From positions 496,001 through 560,000 of the forward strand of contig NZ_JAPLET010000026.1 in NCBI RefSeq assembly GCF_026391055.1: 64,000 nucleotides of DNA. The letters are read 5' to 3'. The notes below the pieces were generated by a model. It was not told the origin of the DNA. It made no database searches and worked only from the letters and a program-made list of their open reading frames with translations. The position numbers were made by a program, and so were the translations under genes. This DNA is from Spirosoma sp. (GTDB lineage: Bacteria; Bacteroidota; Bacteroidia; Cytophagales; Spirosomataceae). Of the stretch, positions 1 through 8,316 are shown piece by piece. Positions within the stretch are counted from its first letter, which is position 1. Every line of letters starts with the position of its first letter.

Positions 1-880
1 CCACTTGCTGGCGGTCGTCAACGACGAGTTCTACATAATAGCGACCAGCGATATGCTGGTCAAATAACTCCTGTTTTACAAGGGAGTCTTTCCGGTTGTC
101 GCGCTCCCGACGCATGAACAACAAATAATCCGTTTCCTGCCAACCGAAATGCTGATTCAGCCAGGTCGTTGTTTCCGGTCGACAAACGGCATCGCGACCC
201 GAAAAGAATATAATCGCGTACCCCGACGCCCGCATGGCCTGCACCAACCGGATAACGGGCCATTTAGGGGTATCGAGCCCCACCCGATGCCAGGCGAAGG
301 GCGACCGCGTTCCTCTGTCGGCAACGGTACCGTCAATATCGACCAGTATACAGCGGGGTAGTGTCTCGTCCTGCTCTCGTTGAAAAGCAGGTGGTCGGGT
401 CAGGATTTCGGTCTGAAATTTGAAATATCTCTTCAGCGACGTCAGCTGTTCAGCCTGTCGACGGATCACCTCCTCCCCCACCGAATCGGGCCGCTCCTGG
501 TCGCGACGGATACATTCTTCCAGCGGCACCTGGAGCAGCCTATATCGAATCTCTACGCTGTCGAAATGGCGTATCAGCAGTTGTCTAAATTCGTTGATAT
601 AGCTTAATTTAAGACTTGTGTTATCGATTAGTATATGCCAGCCGCGGCTCAGCCCTTCCAGAATAGCGGCTTTCTGCAATTCATTGACGACCATTTCGAC
701 CCGGTCTTTCTCCCGCTCCGGCCAGCTTTCATAATACTCCCGAAGCGGTACGGACAGCAGACTTCGCCGGAAATCATCCCGATTAACACGCAGCCAGTTC
801 GGGTGCTCTTCGCAAAACGTTCGGGCAAAGGTTGTTTTACCGCTGCCACTCAGGCCCGTTAGAATCAGGACTTTTTTCAT
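1..880 (-). CDS. T4 Pnkp-like polynucleotide kinase / 3'-phosphatase (C-terminus off window)
   Basis: The frame stays open from the ATG at 880 to the window edge, giving 293 codons with no stop. The N-terminus reads MKKVLILTGLSGSGKTT, a P-loop (GLSGSGKT) of the polynucleotide-kinase type, followed by a VNRDDFR segment that fits the D/R pair of the T4 Pnkp kinase active site. After about 165 residues comes ILVDIDGTVADRG, the DxDGT motif of HAD-type phosphatases, then FFSGRD. Kinase followed by HAD phosphatase is the T4 polynucleotide kinase-phosphatase order, which heals 5'-OH and 3'-phosphate ends of nucleic acid; the function here is inferred from that order. A second in-frame ATG at 889 adds three residues (MYF); 880 is preferred because the beta-strand leading to the P-loop starts there. 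It begins 30 nt after the pncB stop, so the two are probably co-transcribed. Confidence 0.85.
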   Translation of the reverse strand, partial: MKKVLILTGLSGSGKTTFARTFCEEHPNWLRVNRDDFRRSLLSVPLREYYESWPEREKDRVEMVVNELQKAAILEGLSRGWHILIDNTSLKLSYINEFRQLLIRHFDSVEIRYRLLQVPLEECIRRDQERPDSVGEEVIRRQAEQLTSLKRYFKFQTEILTRPPAFQREQDETLPRCILVDIDGTVADRGTRSPFAWHRVGLDTPKWPVIRLVQAMRASGYAIIFFSGRDAVCRPETTTWLNQHFGWQETDYLLFMRRERDNRKDSLVKQELFDQHIAGRYYVELVVDDRQQV

Positions 881-910
881 AAAATACATGAGTAGCGTGC
901 CCGTACGTTA

Positions 911-2428
911 CTAGCCTTCGCGAAGCTTCAGAATCAGTTTGGTTTTCAGTTCATGTAAGCCTTTCTCCAACCCCACGGGATACGTATGCGGATTTACGAA
1001 CCGCTTGACGCCCGGATGCAGATTGGCCAACTGAGTCTGCACCTTTTCGCGCACGGTATGAATATCCGGACTCTCATAAATCCGTTTGCTCGACTTTACG
1101 ACCGGCACCAGCAGATCTTCATACGGCCGATCAGCCTCAAAACGTCGACGTTTGGTAAAGTCGAGGGGGTCGATCATCGTGGTTGCCTGGCTGGCCGAAC
1201 CCTCCAGGCTTTCGGTATCGTAGATCATATCGGCCACAAAACCCTGCTCATCCCGAAACCGGCGTACCTGCTGAATGCCGGGCGTCGAAATTTTTATGGC
1301 CTGTTCCGAAAGCTTCATTTTGTATTCCCAGCCGTTGGTTCGTGGCGCATCGGTTTGTTCTGTCGTTTTGACGGTCTCGGCAGACTGTTCCTGGCGCAGG
1401 GCAGCCAGTTTGTACACGCCCCCCAGCGCGGGTTGATCGTAAGCCGTGACGAGCTTGGTGCCAACGCCCCAGATATTAATTTTTGCACCCTGCTGCCGCA
1501 GACTGCTGATGATCGTTTCGTCGAGGTCGTTGCTGGCTACGATGCCTGTATCCTCAAAACCGGCGGCATCGAGCAGTTTTCGGGCTTCGATACTCAGGTA
1601 AGCCAAATCGCCCGAATCGAGCCGGATGGCGGCCAGTTTATACCCGCGCTGCACCAGTTTACGACCGGTTTCGATGGCGTGTTTAACCCCCTGCAAACTA
1701 TCGTAGGTATCGACAAGCAAGGTTACATTATTGGGTAGTACCTCGGCGTAGGCATCAAACGCCTGCTGTTCGTCGGCAAACGACATCACCCAGCTGTGCG
1801 CGTGCGTACCGCCAACGGGAATATCATATAACTTGCCGGCCAGCACGTTAGAGGTCGCATCGCACCCGCCAATGTACGCAGCCCGGCTGGCGGTCATGCC
1901 TCCATCAATCCCCTGTGCCCGACGCAGGCCAAACTCCAGCAGCGTGTCTTTCTCCACGACCAGCCGAAGCCGGGCGGCTTTGGTCGCAATCAGGGATTCG
2001 AAATTGACGAGATTCAGCAGTGGTGTTTCCAGCAACTGACACTGCAAAATAGGCCCACGAACGCGAATAAGAGGTTCGTTCGGAAAAACGACCGTTCCTT
2101 CCGGTATGGCCTCAATATCGCAGGTGAGCTTCAGATCGGCCAGATAGTCCATAAATTCGGGCTCAAACATGGGCTTTCCATCATTGCCCTTCAGGGTACT
2201 GAGGTACCGTAGATCTTTTTTTGAAAAGCCGAAATTTTCGATGTAGCCCAGCACATTTGCCAGTCCACAGGCGATAGTGAAGCCACCACCAAACGGATTT
2301 TTCCGAAAATAAAGGTTGAACACTGCCTCTTTTTCCGATGTTTTAGTTTTCCAGTAGCCGTACGCCATCGTTACCTGATAAAGGTCCGTGAGCAGGCTTA
2401 GCGAAGTGTCATAAAGCTTGTTCGTCAT
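911..2428 (-). CDS. pncB: Nicotinate phosphoribosyltransferase
   Basis: This enzyme converts nicotinate and PRPP (with ATP) to nicotinate mononucleotide in the Preiss-Handler NAD salvage pathway, in the cytoplasm. The N-terminus LLTDLYQVTMAYGYWK and the FNLYFRKNPFGGGFTIACGL block are typical of the family. The GGTHAHSWVMSF segment carries the conserved histidine region and LAAIRLDSGDLAYLS the phosphate-binding region. The length of 505 residues is normal for the long bacterial type. The start is the ATG at 2428; the frame also extends to a TTG at 2446, but all family similarity begins after the ATG. It is the upstream gene of a likely two-gene unit with the polynucleotide kinase/phosphatase and is divergent from rpoN. 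Confidence 0.95.
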   Translation of the reverse strand: MTNKLYDTSLSLLTDLYQVTMAYGYWKTKTSEKEAVFNLYFRKNPFGGGFTIACGLANVLGYIENFGFSKKDLRYLSTLKGNDGKPMFEPEFMDYLADLKLTCDIEAIPEGTVVFPNEPLIRVRGPILQCQLLETPLLNLVNFESLIATKAARLRLVVEKDTLLEFGLRRAQGIDGGMTASRAAYIGGCDATSNVLAGKLYDIPVGGTHAHSWVMSFADEQQAFDAYAEVLPNNVTLLVDTYDSLQGVKHAIETGRKLVQRGYKLAAIRLDSGDLAYLSIEARKLLDAAGFEDTGIVASNDLDETIISSLRQQGAKINIWGVGTKLVTAYDQPALGGVYKLAALRQEQSAETVKTTEQTDAPRTNGWEYKMKLSEQAIKISTPGIQQVRRFRDEQGFVADMIYDTESLEGSASQATTMIDPLDFTKRRRFEADRPYEDLLVPVVKSSKRIYESPDIHTVREKVQTQLANLHPGVKRFVNPHTYPVGLEKGLHELKTKLILKLREG

Positions 2429-2496
2429 TAAATGCGAAGGTAGCAAGTTGATACTTTACAGAAAATTCGTGTTATGAAAAACATTTTTTAATTAAA

Positions 2497-2526
2497 TTGG
2501 CCTGATAATTGTGAGGGGCACTTTTG
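2497..2526 (+). promoter_or_regulatory. Candidate Bacteroidota promoter for rpoN
   Basis: A TTG at 2497-2499 (-33 element) is separated by 19 nt from CACTTTTG at 2519-2526, which matches seven of eight positions of the Bacteroidota -7 consensus TAnnTTTG. The rpoN ATG lies 54 nt downstream. Confidence 0.45.
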
Positions 2527-2580
2527 CCAATGTCTCTCTGCTCAACGTAACCCACTTATCTACAGACGCCCGTACGACCT

Positions 2581-4029
2581 ATGCAGAAATTAAGTCTTTC
2601 TCAATCGCTTCAGCAAAAGCTCTCCCCGCAACAGATTCAGTTCATCAAACTGTTGCAGATACCCACCGCTGAACTAGACACACGTATTGAAGAGGAACTG
2701 GAAATAAACCCAGCTCTGGAAGAGGGCATGGACGAGGAGTTTGATCAGAAAGATGATGACGACTACGACGATACTGACGATTTTAAGGACCGCGACGATG
2801 ACCTCGACATTGACGGCTACATACAGGACGAAGATTACGCAGGCTATAAAATGCAGGGCGATGGCAATTACGGGGAAGAAGACCGGGATATGCCCCTGCC
2901 CACCAGTTCCAGCCTGATGGATTCGCTGCTCCAGCAGTTTGGCTACCTGAACCTAACGGAGGAGCAGCGTGTAATTGGTTATCAACTCATTGGCAGCATT
3001 GAGGCCGATGGCTACATCCGCCGGTCGGTTCAGGCCATTGTCAACGATCTGGCCTTCTCCCAGAATGTATTTACCGATGCCGAAGAAGTAGAGGATGTGC
3101 TGCATAAAATCCAGTCGTTCGATCCGGCCGGCATTGGCGCCCGCTCCCTGCCCGAATGCCTGCTGCTGCAACTCCGGCGCAAGGACCAGTCCGACCCTTA
3201 TAACATCCTGGCTATCCGGATCATCGACGAGTTCTTCGACGAATTTTCAAAAAAACATTATGACAAAATTCAGCGCCGACTCAACATCAGTGACGAGTCG
3301 CTGAAGAAAGTGATCGATATTATCATCCGGCTCAATCCCAAACCCGGATCGATGGAGGGCGAAGCGGGAAATATACAGTACCTCATCCCCGATTTCCTGC
3401 TGACCAACAACAACGGCAAACTTGAACTATCGCTGAACTCAAAAAACGCGCCCGAACTGCGCATCAGCCGTTCCTTTGCCGATATGCTCGACACCTACGA
3501 CAAGAGCAACAAAAAACAGAACAAGAACCTGAAAGAAACAGTCTCTTTCGTTAAGCAGAAACTCGACGCGGCCAAGTGGTTCATCGACGCCATTAAACAA
3601 CGGCAGCAAACCCTGCTCCGCACCATGAACGCCATTGTGCGTTATCAGTACGACTTCTTCCTGACCGGCGATGAGTCCCGGCTGCGGCCCATGATTCTGA
3701 AAGACATTGCCACGCTCATCGACATGGACGTATCGACGGTGTCGCGGGTAGCCAACAGCAAGGCTGTTCAAACCGAATTTGGTATCTATCCGCTCAAATA
3801 TTTCTTCTCGGAGGGTATCTCGACTGATACCGGCGAGGATGTCAGCAGCCGGGAGGTGAAAAACATTCTGAGAGATCTGATCGATGCCGAGCCCAAGCTT
3901 CACCCGCTGTCGGATGACAAACTTGAGAAAATCCTGAACGACCGCGGCTACAACATTGCCCGACGAACGGTAGCCAAATACCGCGAGCAGTTGAATATAC
4001 CCGTGGCGCGGCTTAGGAAACAGTTATAA
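2581..4029 (+). CDS. rpoN: RNA polymerase sigma-54 factor
   Basis: Sigma-54 directs RNA polymerase to -24/-12 promoters and needs an AAA+ activator to open them. Residues 1-50 are the glutamine/leucine-rich region I (QKLSLSQSLQQKLSPQQ, IEEELEINPAL) that contacts activators. About residues 50-95 form a very acidic region II rich in Asp, as is usual. The core-binding and HTH regions follow (DIATLIDMDVSTVSRVANSK). The RpoN box ARRTVAKYR occupies residues 460-468, near the C-terminus, and is intact. At 482 residues the length is normal for Bacteroidota. The gene is complete and no sigma-54 activator gene is visible in the window. Confidence 0.97.
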   Translation: MQKLSLSQSLQQKLSPQQIQFIKLLQIPTAELDTRIEEELEINPALEEGMDEEFDQKDDDDYDDTDDFKDRDDDLDIDGYIQDEDYAGYKMQGDGNYGEEDRDMPLPTSSSLMDSLLQQFGYLNLTEEQRVIGYQLIGSIEADGYIRRSVQAIVNDLAFSQNVFTDAEEVEDVLHKIQSFDPAGIGARSLPECLLLQLRRKDQSDPYNILAIRIIDEFFDEFSKKHYDKIQRRLNISDESLKKVIDIIIRLNPKPGSMEGEAGNIQYLIPDFLLTNNNGKLELSLNSKNAPELRISRSFADMLDTYDKSNKKQNKNLKETVSFVKQKLDAAKWFIDAIKQRQQTLLRTMNAIVRYQYDFFLTGDESRLRPMILKDIATLIDMDVSTVSRVANSKAVQTEFGIYPLKYFFSEGISTDTGEDVSSREVKNILRDLIDAEPKLHPLSDDKLEKILNDRGYNIARRTVAKYREQLNIPVARLRKQL

Positions 4030-4038
4030 AAAATGAAT

Positions 4039-4115
4039 AATGGATAATGTACAATGTGAAATGCAATAGGGTTGGCGCGTATTTTTACACAATTATTCAT
4101 TTTACATTATCCATT
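4039..4115. repeat. Imperfect inverted repeat after rpoN
   Basis: The 18-bp arm AATGGATAATGTACAATG at 4039-4056 pairs with CATTTTACATTATCCATT at 4098-4115 with one mismatch. A second ATTATCCATT copy follows the right arm. No T-run follows, so it is not a clear intrinsic terminator. It resembles short AT-rich intergenic repeats and lies just upstream of the next gene's start. Confidence 0.6.
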
Positions 4116-4120
4116 ATCCA

Positions 4121-4759
4121 TTGAGTACCCGTTTTGCTCATTTTATATCGGCGGTTTTTCATCCGTTGCTGATGCCGACGCTGCTGTTTGCACTATTGCT
4201 GTTTCGGGTGCCTGCCATACTGGGGCTGGATGCATTTTCGGTCTCCCTCCGACTCAGTCTGCTGATCCTGATTTTTGTCGGCACCTTCATGACCCCTACC
4301 CTGCTGATCTATTATCTGTTCCGCACGGGCTACGTTAAAAATTTGAAGATGACAACCTTGTCCGACCGGCGGTTACCCTACTTCCTAACGGCTCTGGTTT
4401 ACACGATAACGGCTTACCTGTTTACCTACCAGATGCAGGGACTCTCGAGCCTGGCACCCGAAGTAGGCACCCTCATTGCCAGTATAGCCGTTTCCATTCT
4501 GCTGGTTGGCCTCATCAGTCTGTACTGGCAAATCAGTGCGCATTGCGTAGGTATTGCGGGGGTTGTTGGCGTTATTGGCAGCCTTATGCTCAAATTCAGC
4601 ATCACCGATCTGTTTTTTCCGCTGCTCCTGCTGGTTATGCTGACAGGTTTTGTAGCCAGTGCCCGGCTGCGGCTCAACGCCCATAACCCCGCCCAGATTC
4701 TGGCCGGTCTGGCACTTGGGCTTACTGTCAGTCTGCTGACGGTAGTTTGGCTCATCTAG
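4121..4759 (+). CDS. PAP2-like integral membrane protein
   Basis: The product has about 212 residues, most of them in six or so hydrophobic segments. The pattern FHPLLMPT near the N-terminus, then TLSDRRLPYF, then SAHCVGIAGVVG and ARLRLNAHNPAQILAGLALG near the end matches the layout of PAP2/phosphatidic-acid-phosphatase-like proteins of Bacteroidota, where His and Arg residues near the membrane face form the phosphatase site. The assignment is from pattern recognition; the canonical KxxxxxxRP motif is not fully visible. The start is probably the TTG at 4121, since no ATG lies between the upstream repeat and the FHPLLMP block. A strong terminator follows at 4777. Confidence 0.7.
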   Translation: MSTRFAHFISAVFHPLLMPTLLFALLLFRVPAILGLDAFSVSLRLSLLILIFVGTFMTPTLLIYYLFRTGYVKNLKMTTLSDRRLPYFLTALVYTITAYLFTYQMQGLSSLAPEVGTLIASIAVSILLVGLISLYWQISAHCVGIAGVVGVIGSLMLKFSITDLFFPLLLLVMLTGFVASARLRLNAHNPAQILAGLALGLTVSLLTVVWLI

Positions 4760-4776
4760 CTTTTTTGTAACTTACC

Positions 4777-4837
4777 GCCAGCGATTGATAAACGCCATAT
4801 CTTGACGATATGACGTTTATCAATCGCTGGCTTTTTA
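4777..4837 (+). terminator. Strong intrinsic terminator with 25-bp arms
   Basis: The arms at 4777-4801 and 4807-4831 are complementary over 25 positions with a single mismatch and a 5-nt loop, followed by TTTTT at 4832. The stem is much longer than a typical terminator. It separates the PAP2-like gene from the enoyl-CoA hydratase gene. Confidence 0.85.
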
Positions 4838-4862
4838 TTTATCAGGTACTCCCTTTTCCGTC

Positions 4863-5660
4863 ATGTACGAAAATCTGCTTTATGATGTCAGCGGTGCTGT
4901 TTGCCGGATAACCCTCAACCGTCCGCACGTATACAATGCTCTCAGTCCCGGACTAATCCGCGATATTACGGCCGCCATGGAAGCCGCCGGTGCCGACACG
5001 CAAGTTCGTGTTGTTGTGCTGACGGGTGCGGGCGACAAAGCTTTTTCATCCGGTGCCGATCTGAAAGAAGGTGTCATGCAGGCAGCCGCTTCGGATAGTC
5101 AACTTGCCCTCGGCGACTCCCTCCGCACAACCTACCACCCCATGATTCAGGCCATCCGCAACCTGGCGAAACCCGTAATCGGGCGCATCAATGGTGTAGC
5201 CGCCGGAGCGGGCTGTTCGCTGGCGCTGGCCTGCGATGTGGTTATCTGCACCGACGAAGCCTATTTCAGCCAGATTTTCGTCAACATCGGTCTCATGCCC
5301 GATGCGGGCTCGACATTCTTTTTGCCCCGGCTCATCGGCCCACAACGCGCCTTCGAGTTGTGCAGTACCGGCCGACGCGTTTATGGTCCGGAGGCCGCCC
5401 GGATCGGACTGGTAAGCCAGTCGGTACCGGCGGCTGAATTAGACGCGTCTGTCGAAGCCGTTGTGGGCTATTATGCCGCTGCGCCTACGCTGGCCATTGG
5501 TAAGATGAAAAAAGTTTTGAATGAATCGCTCTATTCCGACCTGAGCCATCAGCTCGAACAAGAAGCTGACAATCAGGACGAACTAGGCCGTTCTGCCGAT
5601 GCTGCCGAGGGTATCGGCGCCTTCCTGATGAAGCGAAAAGCAAATTTTTCCGGCAAATAG
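4863..5660 (+). CDS. Enoyl-CoA hydratase/isomerase family protein (PaaG-like)
   Basis: A 265-residue crotonase-fold enzyme acting on enoyl-CoA thioesters in fatty-acid or phenylacetate-type catabolism. The oxyanion-hole motifs are clear: FSSGADL near residue 62 and NGVAAGAGCSLALACD near 108. The catalytic loop reads GLMPDAGST, with Asp where classical hydratases often have Glu. That variant is common in PaaG-type isomerases, so isomerase activity is as likely as hydratase activity. Length and start (ATG at 4863) are ordinary. It stands alone between a terminator upstream and the tRNA promoter immediately downstream. Confidence 0.9.
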   Translation: MYENLLYDVSGAVCRITLNRPHVYNALSPGLIRDITAAMEAAGADTQVRVVVLTGAGDKAFSSGADLKEGVMQAAASDSQLALGDSLRTTYHPMIQAIRNLAKPVIGRINGVAAGAGCSLALACDVVICTDEAYFSQIFVNIGLMPDAGSTFFLPRLIGPQRAFELCSTGRRVYGPEAARIGLVSQSVPAAELDASVEAVVGYYAAAPTLAIGKMKKVLNESLYSDLSHQLEQEADNQDELGRSADAAEGIGAFLMKRKANFSGK

Positions 5661-5661
5661 A

Positions 5662-5692
5662 TTGACAAGCGTCGTTTTTCTGCCTACTTTTG
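5662..5692 (+). promoter_or_regulatory. Promoter for the tRNA-Arg transcript
   Basis: TTG at 5662-5664 and a perfect -7 element TACTTTTG at 5685-5692 are spaced by 20 nt, an excellent match to the Bacteroidota housekeeping consensus. It starts right at the stop of the preceding gene. Transcription would begin near 5698, upstream of both the tRNA relic and the intact tRNA. Confidence 0.7.
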
Positions 5693-5713
5693 CACTCCCA
5701 ATCAACGGGAAAT

Positions 5714-5765
5714 GCATTTGTACTAGGGTCGCGCTCGACATCAATTGGGTAGAGCACCTCACTAC
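5714..5765 (+). pseudogene. Decayed partial tRNA-Arg copy
   Basis: GCATTTGTA (5714-5722) equals the first nine bases of the intact tRNA-Arg. After 18 unrelated bases, 5741-5765 matches the D-arm to anticodon-stem part of the same tRNA with one mismatch. The sequence then diverges and has no T-arm or 3' acceptor strand. It lies within the same transcript 16 nt upstream of the intact gene. Confidence 0.7.
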
Positions 5766-5780
5766 ACTGCAACACATTAC

Positions 5781-5854
5781 GCATTTGTAGCTCAATTGGA
5801 TAGAGCACCTCACTACGGATGAGGAGGTTTGGGGTTCGAATCCCTACAAGTGCA
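5781..5854 (+). tRNA. tRNA-Arg (anticodon ACG)
   Basis: The acceptor stem GCATTTG (5781-5787) pairs with CAAGTGC (5847-5853), with discriminator A at 5854. The D-arm is GCTC..GAGC, the anticodon stem CCTCA/TGAGG encloses loop CTACGGA, and the T-loop is TTCGAAT. The anticodon ACG (read as ICG after modification) decodes CGN arginine codons. CCA is not encoded. It is followed at once by an intrinsic terminator and then by the AT-rich insert. Confidence 0.95.
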
Positions 5855-5867
5855 CGAAAAGTTAGAA

Positions 5868-5904
5868 AATCCCTCAAAACAGGCTGTTTTGAGGGATTTT
5901 TCTT
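5868..5904 (+). terminator. Intrinsic terminator after tRNA-Arg
   Basis: Perfect 13-bp arms at 5868-5880 and 5886-5898 with a 5-nt loop are followed by a T-rich run (TTTCTTTT). It ends the tRNA transcript. Confidence 0.9.
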
Positions 5905-6061
5905 TTAGCTGTACCCAATTTTAATTCAAAAAATATACCATAATCGAATATACATGCGCCCGTGGTGAGTGTTCGCATCCCTTTGGACTATGCTTATAAG
6001 GCTTGATTTTCTCTCCCAAATTGGTAAATTGTACTATTACTATATATAGGACACAAGAAGT

Positions 6062-7634
6062 ATGAGTACTCAAAATAAGCTCCAAATTATTCCTAAAAAG
6101 CCTTGTTATCAATCCAATGACCTTATCGAATTTATCATAAATGGAAACGTTGTTGACGAATTCAATTTTATTCGACTTAGAATATATAGAATTTCTATAG
6201 AAGAAGAATATGACATTCTCGAGAAGTTTTTTTTCTTCGATTTGTTAAAGGATAATGAGGGATTATATATAGTAAGAGTAAAAGCAGAATATTTAGATCC
6301 GGGGCTTTACCGCATTGCTTATGCTGAATTAAATATTATTGAAAAGGAAAACCGAGACCAAATTCTCAGATTTGATATATATGAAGATGATCAAATAAAT
6401 AGTCCTGGTTTTGAACTATCTACAACATCATGCGCTCAAACTAGCTTTGATCTTATCAATAGCAAGATTAATAATATTTATTTACACAGGATAAATATTA
6501 TGAACTCTGGCTTCGGTGATAATACAAAAAATTCTTTTTTTAAAGTATTTGTGTTTTGTAAAGATATCTATCTCACAAAAAGGTATGATTATGATAAGTA
6601 TGAAATTATACCTTTTGAATCATTAGGGTATTATGATACTATTGAATTAATAAATAAATTTCTTTTAATAAATAATTTACAACCGCTTACTTATCCATTA
6701 GGAGATGAAGTATCGTCTCATAATTCTCCTGGCATAGTGATATCCTTCCCTAAATTGTTTGCTGATAATGTAGATGAGGCAGGTAACATAGCGGAAGAGG
6801 AGGTTTTAACCCTGTTAAAGGCTTTTTCACTAACTAGAGTTAGCTATGGATCAATTATCAGTTGCACTGTCCTAGATGAAGCAAGCTTGAATATTAGAAT
6901 TTATAAACCGAGTTATACTGGTAGTCTAATGCCTGGTGACGAGTTTGGAGAAAATCCGTTTAATAACAGAGCAATAGTCAAATTTTTGAAAGATAATGGG
7001 TTTCTAAATCTCTGCGTATCACTATACGCAGAGGCATTAAATGAGAAGAATATTGAGCTTGCATACTCAAAGTTATGGTCAATATTAGAATCTATGGCTA
7101 CTAAAAAAGCATATCCTATTGGGCAGTTCAGAAAAATATATCTAGATGGTAGTAAGATTCAAGGAGTCCCACAACCTACTAAGGATAAAGAAGTTAGCGC
7201 TAAAGATAAAGTGAGGGAGTTAATAAGAGAGTTTATAAATAAAAAACCCAAAATTAAAAAGGGTAATTAATGAAAAATACGATGGTATAATAATACCAGA
7301 TGACATTCTTTCTATATGGAGCCGCCATAGGAATTGTATGCTACATACTGGTGGTTGCTTCCCAAATAATATACAGATATGTACAATTAAAAAGGATGAT
7401 TTTAGAGTTTGTAATCAAGCTCATAATAATATTTTGAAAAACAATAAAACGAGAACATTACATAATGATACCTTCTTTGATTTACTAAGACAAACAGTTA
7501 GGATTATCTTAGTTGAAGAATGTTTAGGCAGTTCAAAGGCAACGAAATATATTGATATTAATAATTTATTTCTGACTCTTCATCAAGTTCCTGAATATAG
7601 ATTTTCATCATTCCCTTTAACAGTTGTAAAATAA
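6062..7634 (+). pseudogene. HEPN-domain-like protein gene split by a +1 frameshift (defence-type candidate)
   Basis: Two consecutive reading frames appear to be one gene. The first (6062-7270, 402 residues) starts with a beta-rich, Ig-like region. It ends in a helical region with AYSKLWSILESMA, which resembles the first helices of HEPN domains of the ApeA-like type. The frame stops at 7270. The +1 frame is open from 7239 to 7634 and encodes IWSRHRNCMLHTGGC, containing RNCMLH (R at 7329, H at 7344). That is an RX4H match to the catalytic motif of HEPN ribonucleases. Removing one A from the A6 run at 7241-7246 joins the two into about 523 residues (FINKNPKLKRVINEKYDG across the joint). The gene is far more AT-rich than its neighbours and follows a tRNA, so it was probably acquired by transfer. 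The HEPN call and the defence role are inferences. The frameshift could be real decay, a phase-variable tract or a sequencing error. Confidence 0.6.
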
Positions 7635-7980
7635 ACTTAGCAATAGACAGGAGCAATTCACGACTATTACTAAGTTTATTTCAGATAGTAGTTTAAAATA
7701 ATTAGAGGTTCAGAGAACTCTCTTTTGATCCTCTAATTATTTATTATATTTTATAACCAACCTTTTTACTTAAGAAAGTAAGCATTCCTATTTCGTTGTA
7801 CTTTAATTACCCATTTTCCTTTTTAGCCAATAATTCATGACAGCTATTTAACGAAGCTTCTTCCTGATTTTATCATCTTGGGTATTATCTAGTATAGGTT
7901 CAGTGGGAATGAGGACGTCGATACCGGGTCAGGGGCAACGTCAAAACCAATAAACCGCCTTTGGGGGCTGCGGGTGGCGT
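7635..7980. other. Gap without a gene: right edge of the AT-rich insert
   Basis: No convincing reading frame. It holds the AT-rich hairpin at 7696-7742. Base composition changes from AT-rich to the normal level near 7900. I found no copy of the tRNA 3' end here that would mark an attachment site. Confidence 0.6.
7696..7742. terminator. AT-rich hairpin after the HEPN-like gene
   Basis: AAATAATTAGAGG (7696-7708) and CCTCTAATTATTT (7730-7742) are perfect 13-bp arms, with a second small stem possible in the loop. T- and A-rich flanks on both sides would let it act as a terminator in either direction. Confidence 0.55.
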
Positions 7981-8316
7981 TTAAGCCGCCAGCAACAGAT
8001 CAACATCGTACGACTCAAATTGACCGAAGAGCGTATCAACAGTCTCTGTTTTTGGCCCAAAAGCGCTTACCAACGCCGGAAGTGTAACATTCAGAAAGGA
8101 CATCAGCGGTGAGTGCCCTACCATGGCGGTCATACTGACCGTCTCAAACCAGTTGACAGAAATCAGTTGACCTGCTTTCTGAAAGCGGTGGTGAGGATAT
8201 GTGACAAACGCATGTTGCTGATCAGGCGTTATGAAATGAACGTAAATCCATTGCGCTTTTTCGACGAAGGTTGGATACGTAAACAGGTATAGGCCGGCTT
8301 GAGGGATGGTAGTCAT
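7981..8316 (-). CDS. Hypothetical protein, 111 residues
   Basis: I do not recognise this protein. It starts at an ATG (8316), has no signal peptide or clear membrane helix, and contains an aromatic-rich N-terminal part (YLFTYPTFVEKAQWIYVHF) with a hydrophobic C-terminus ending DLLLAA. Codon use and composition are like the host, not like the AT-rich insert next to it. It stands alone on the minus strand, convergent with the HEPN-like gene. Confidence 0.55.
   Translation of the reverse strand: MTTIPQAGLYLFTYPTFVEKAQWIYVHFITPDQQHAFVTYPHHRFQKAGQLISVNWFETVSMTAMVGHSPLMSFLNVTLPALVSAFGPKTETVDTLFGQFESYDVDLLLAA

Noticed and set aside
986-1738. 250-codon plus-strand frame opposite pncB
   Set aside because: pncB on the minus strand is unmistakable, and this frame is antisense without family features.
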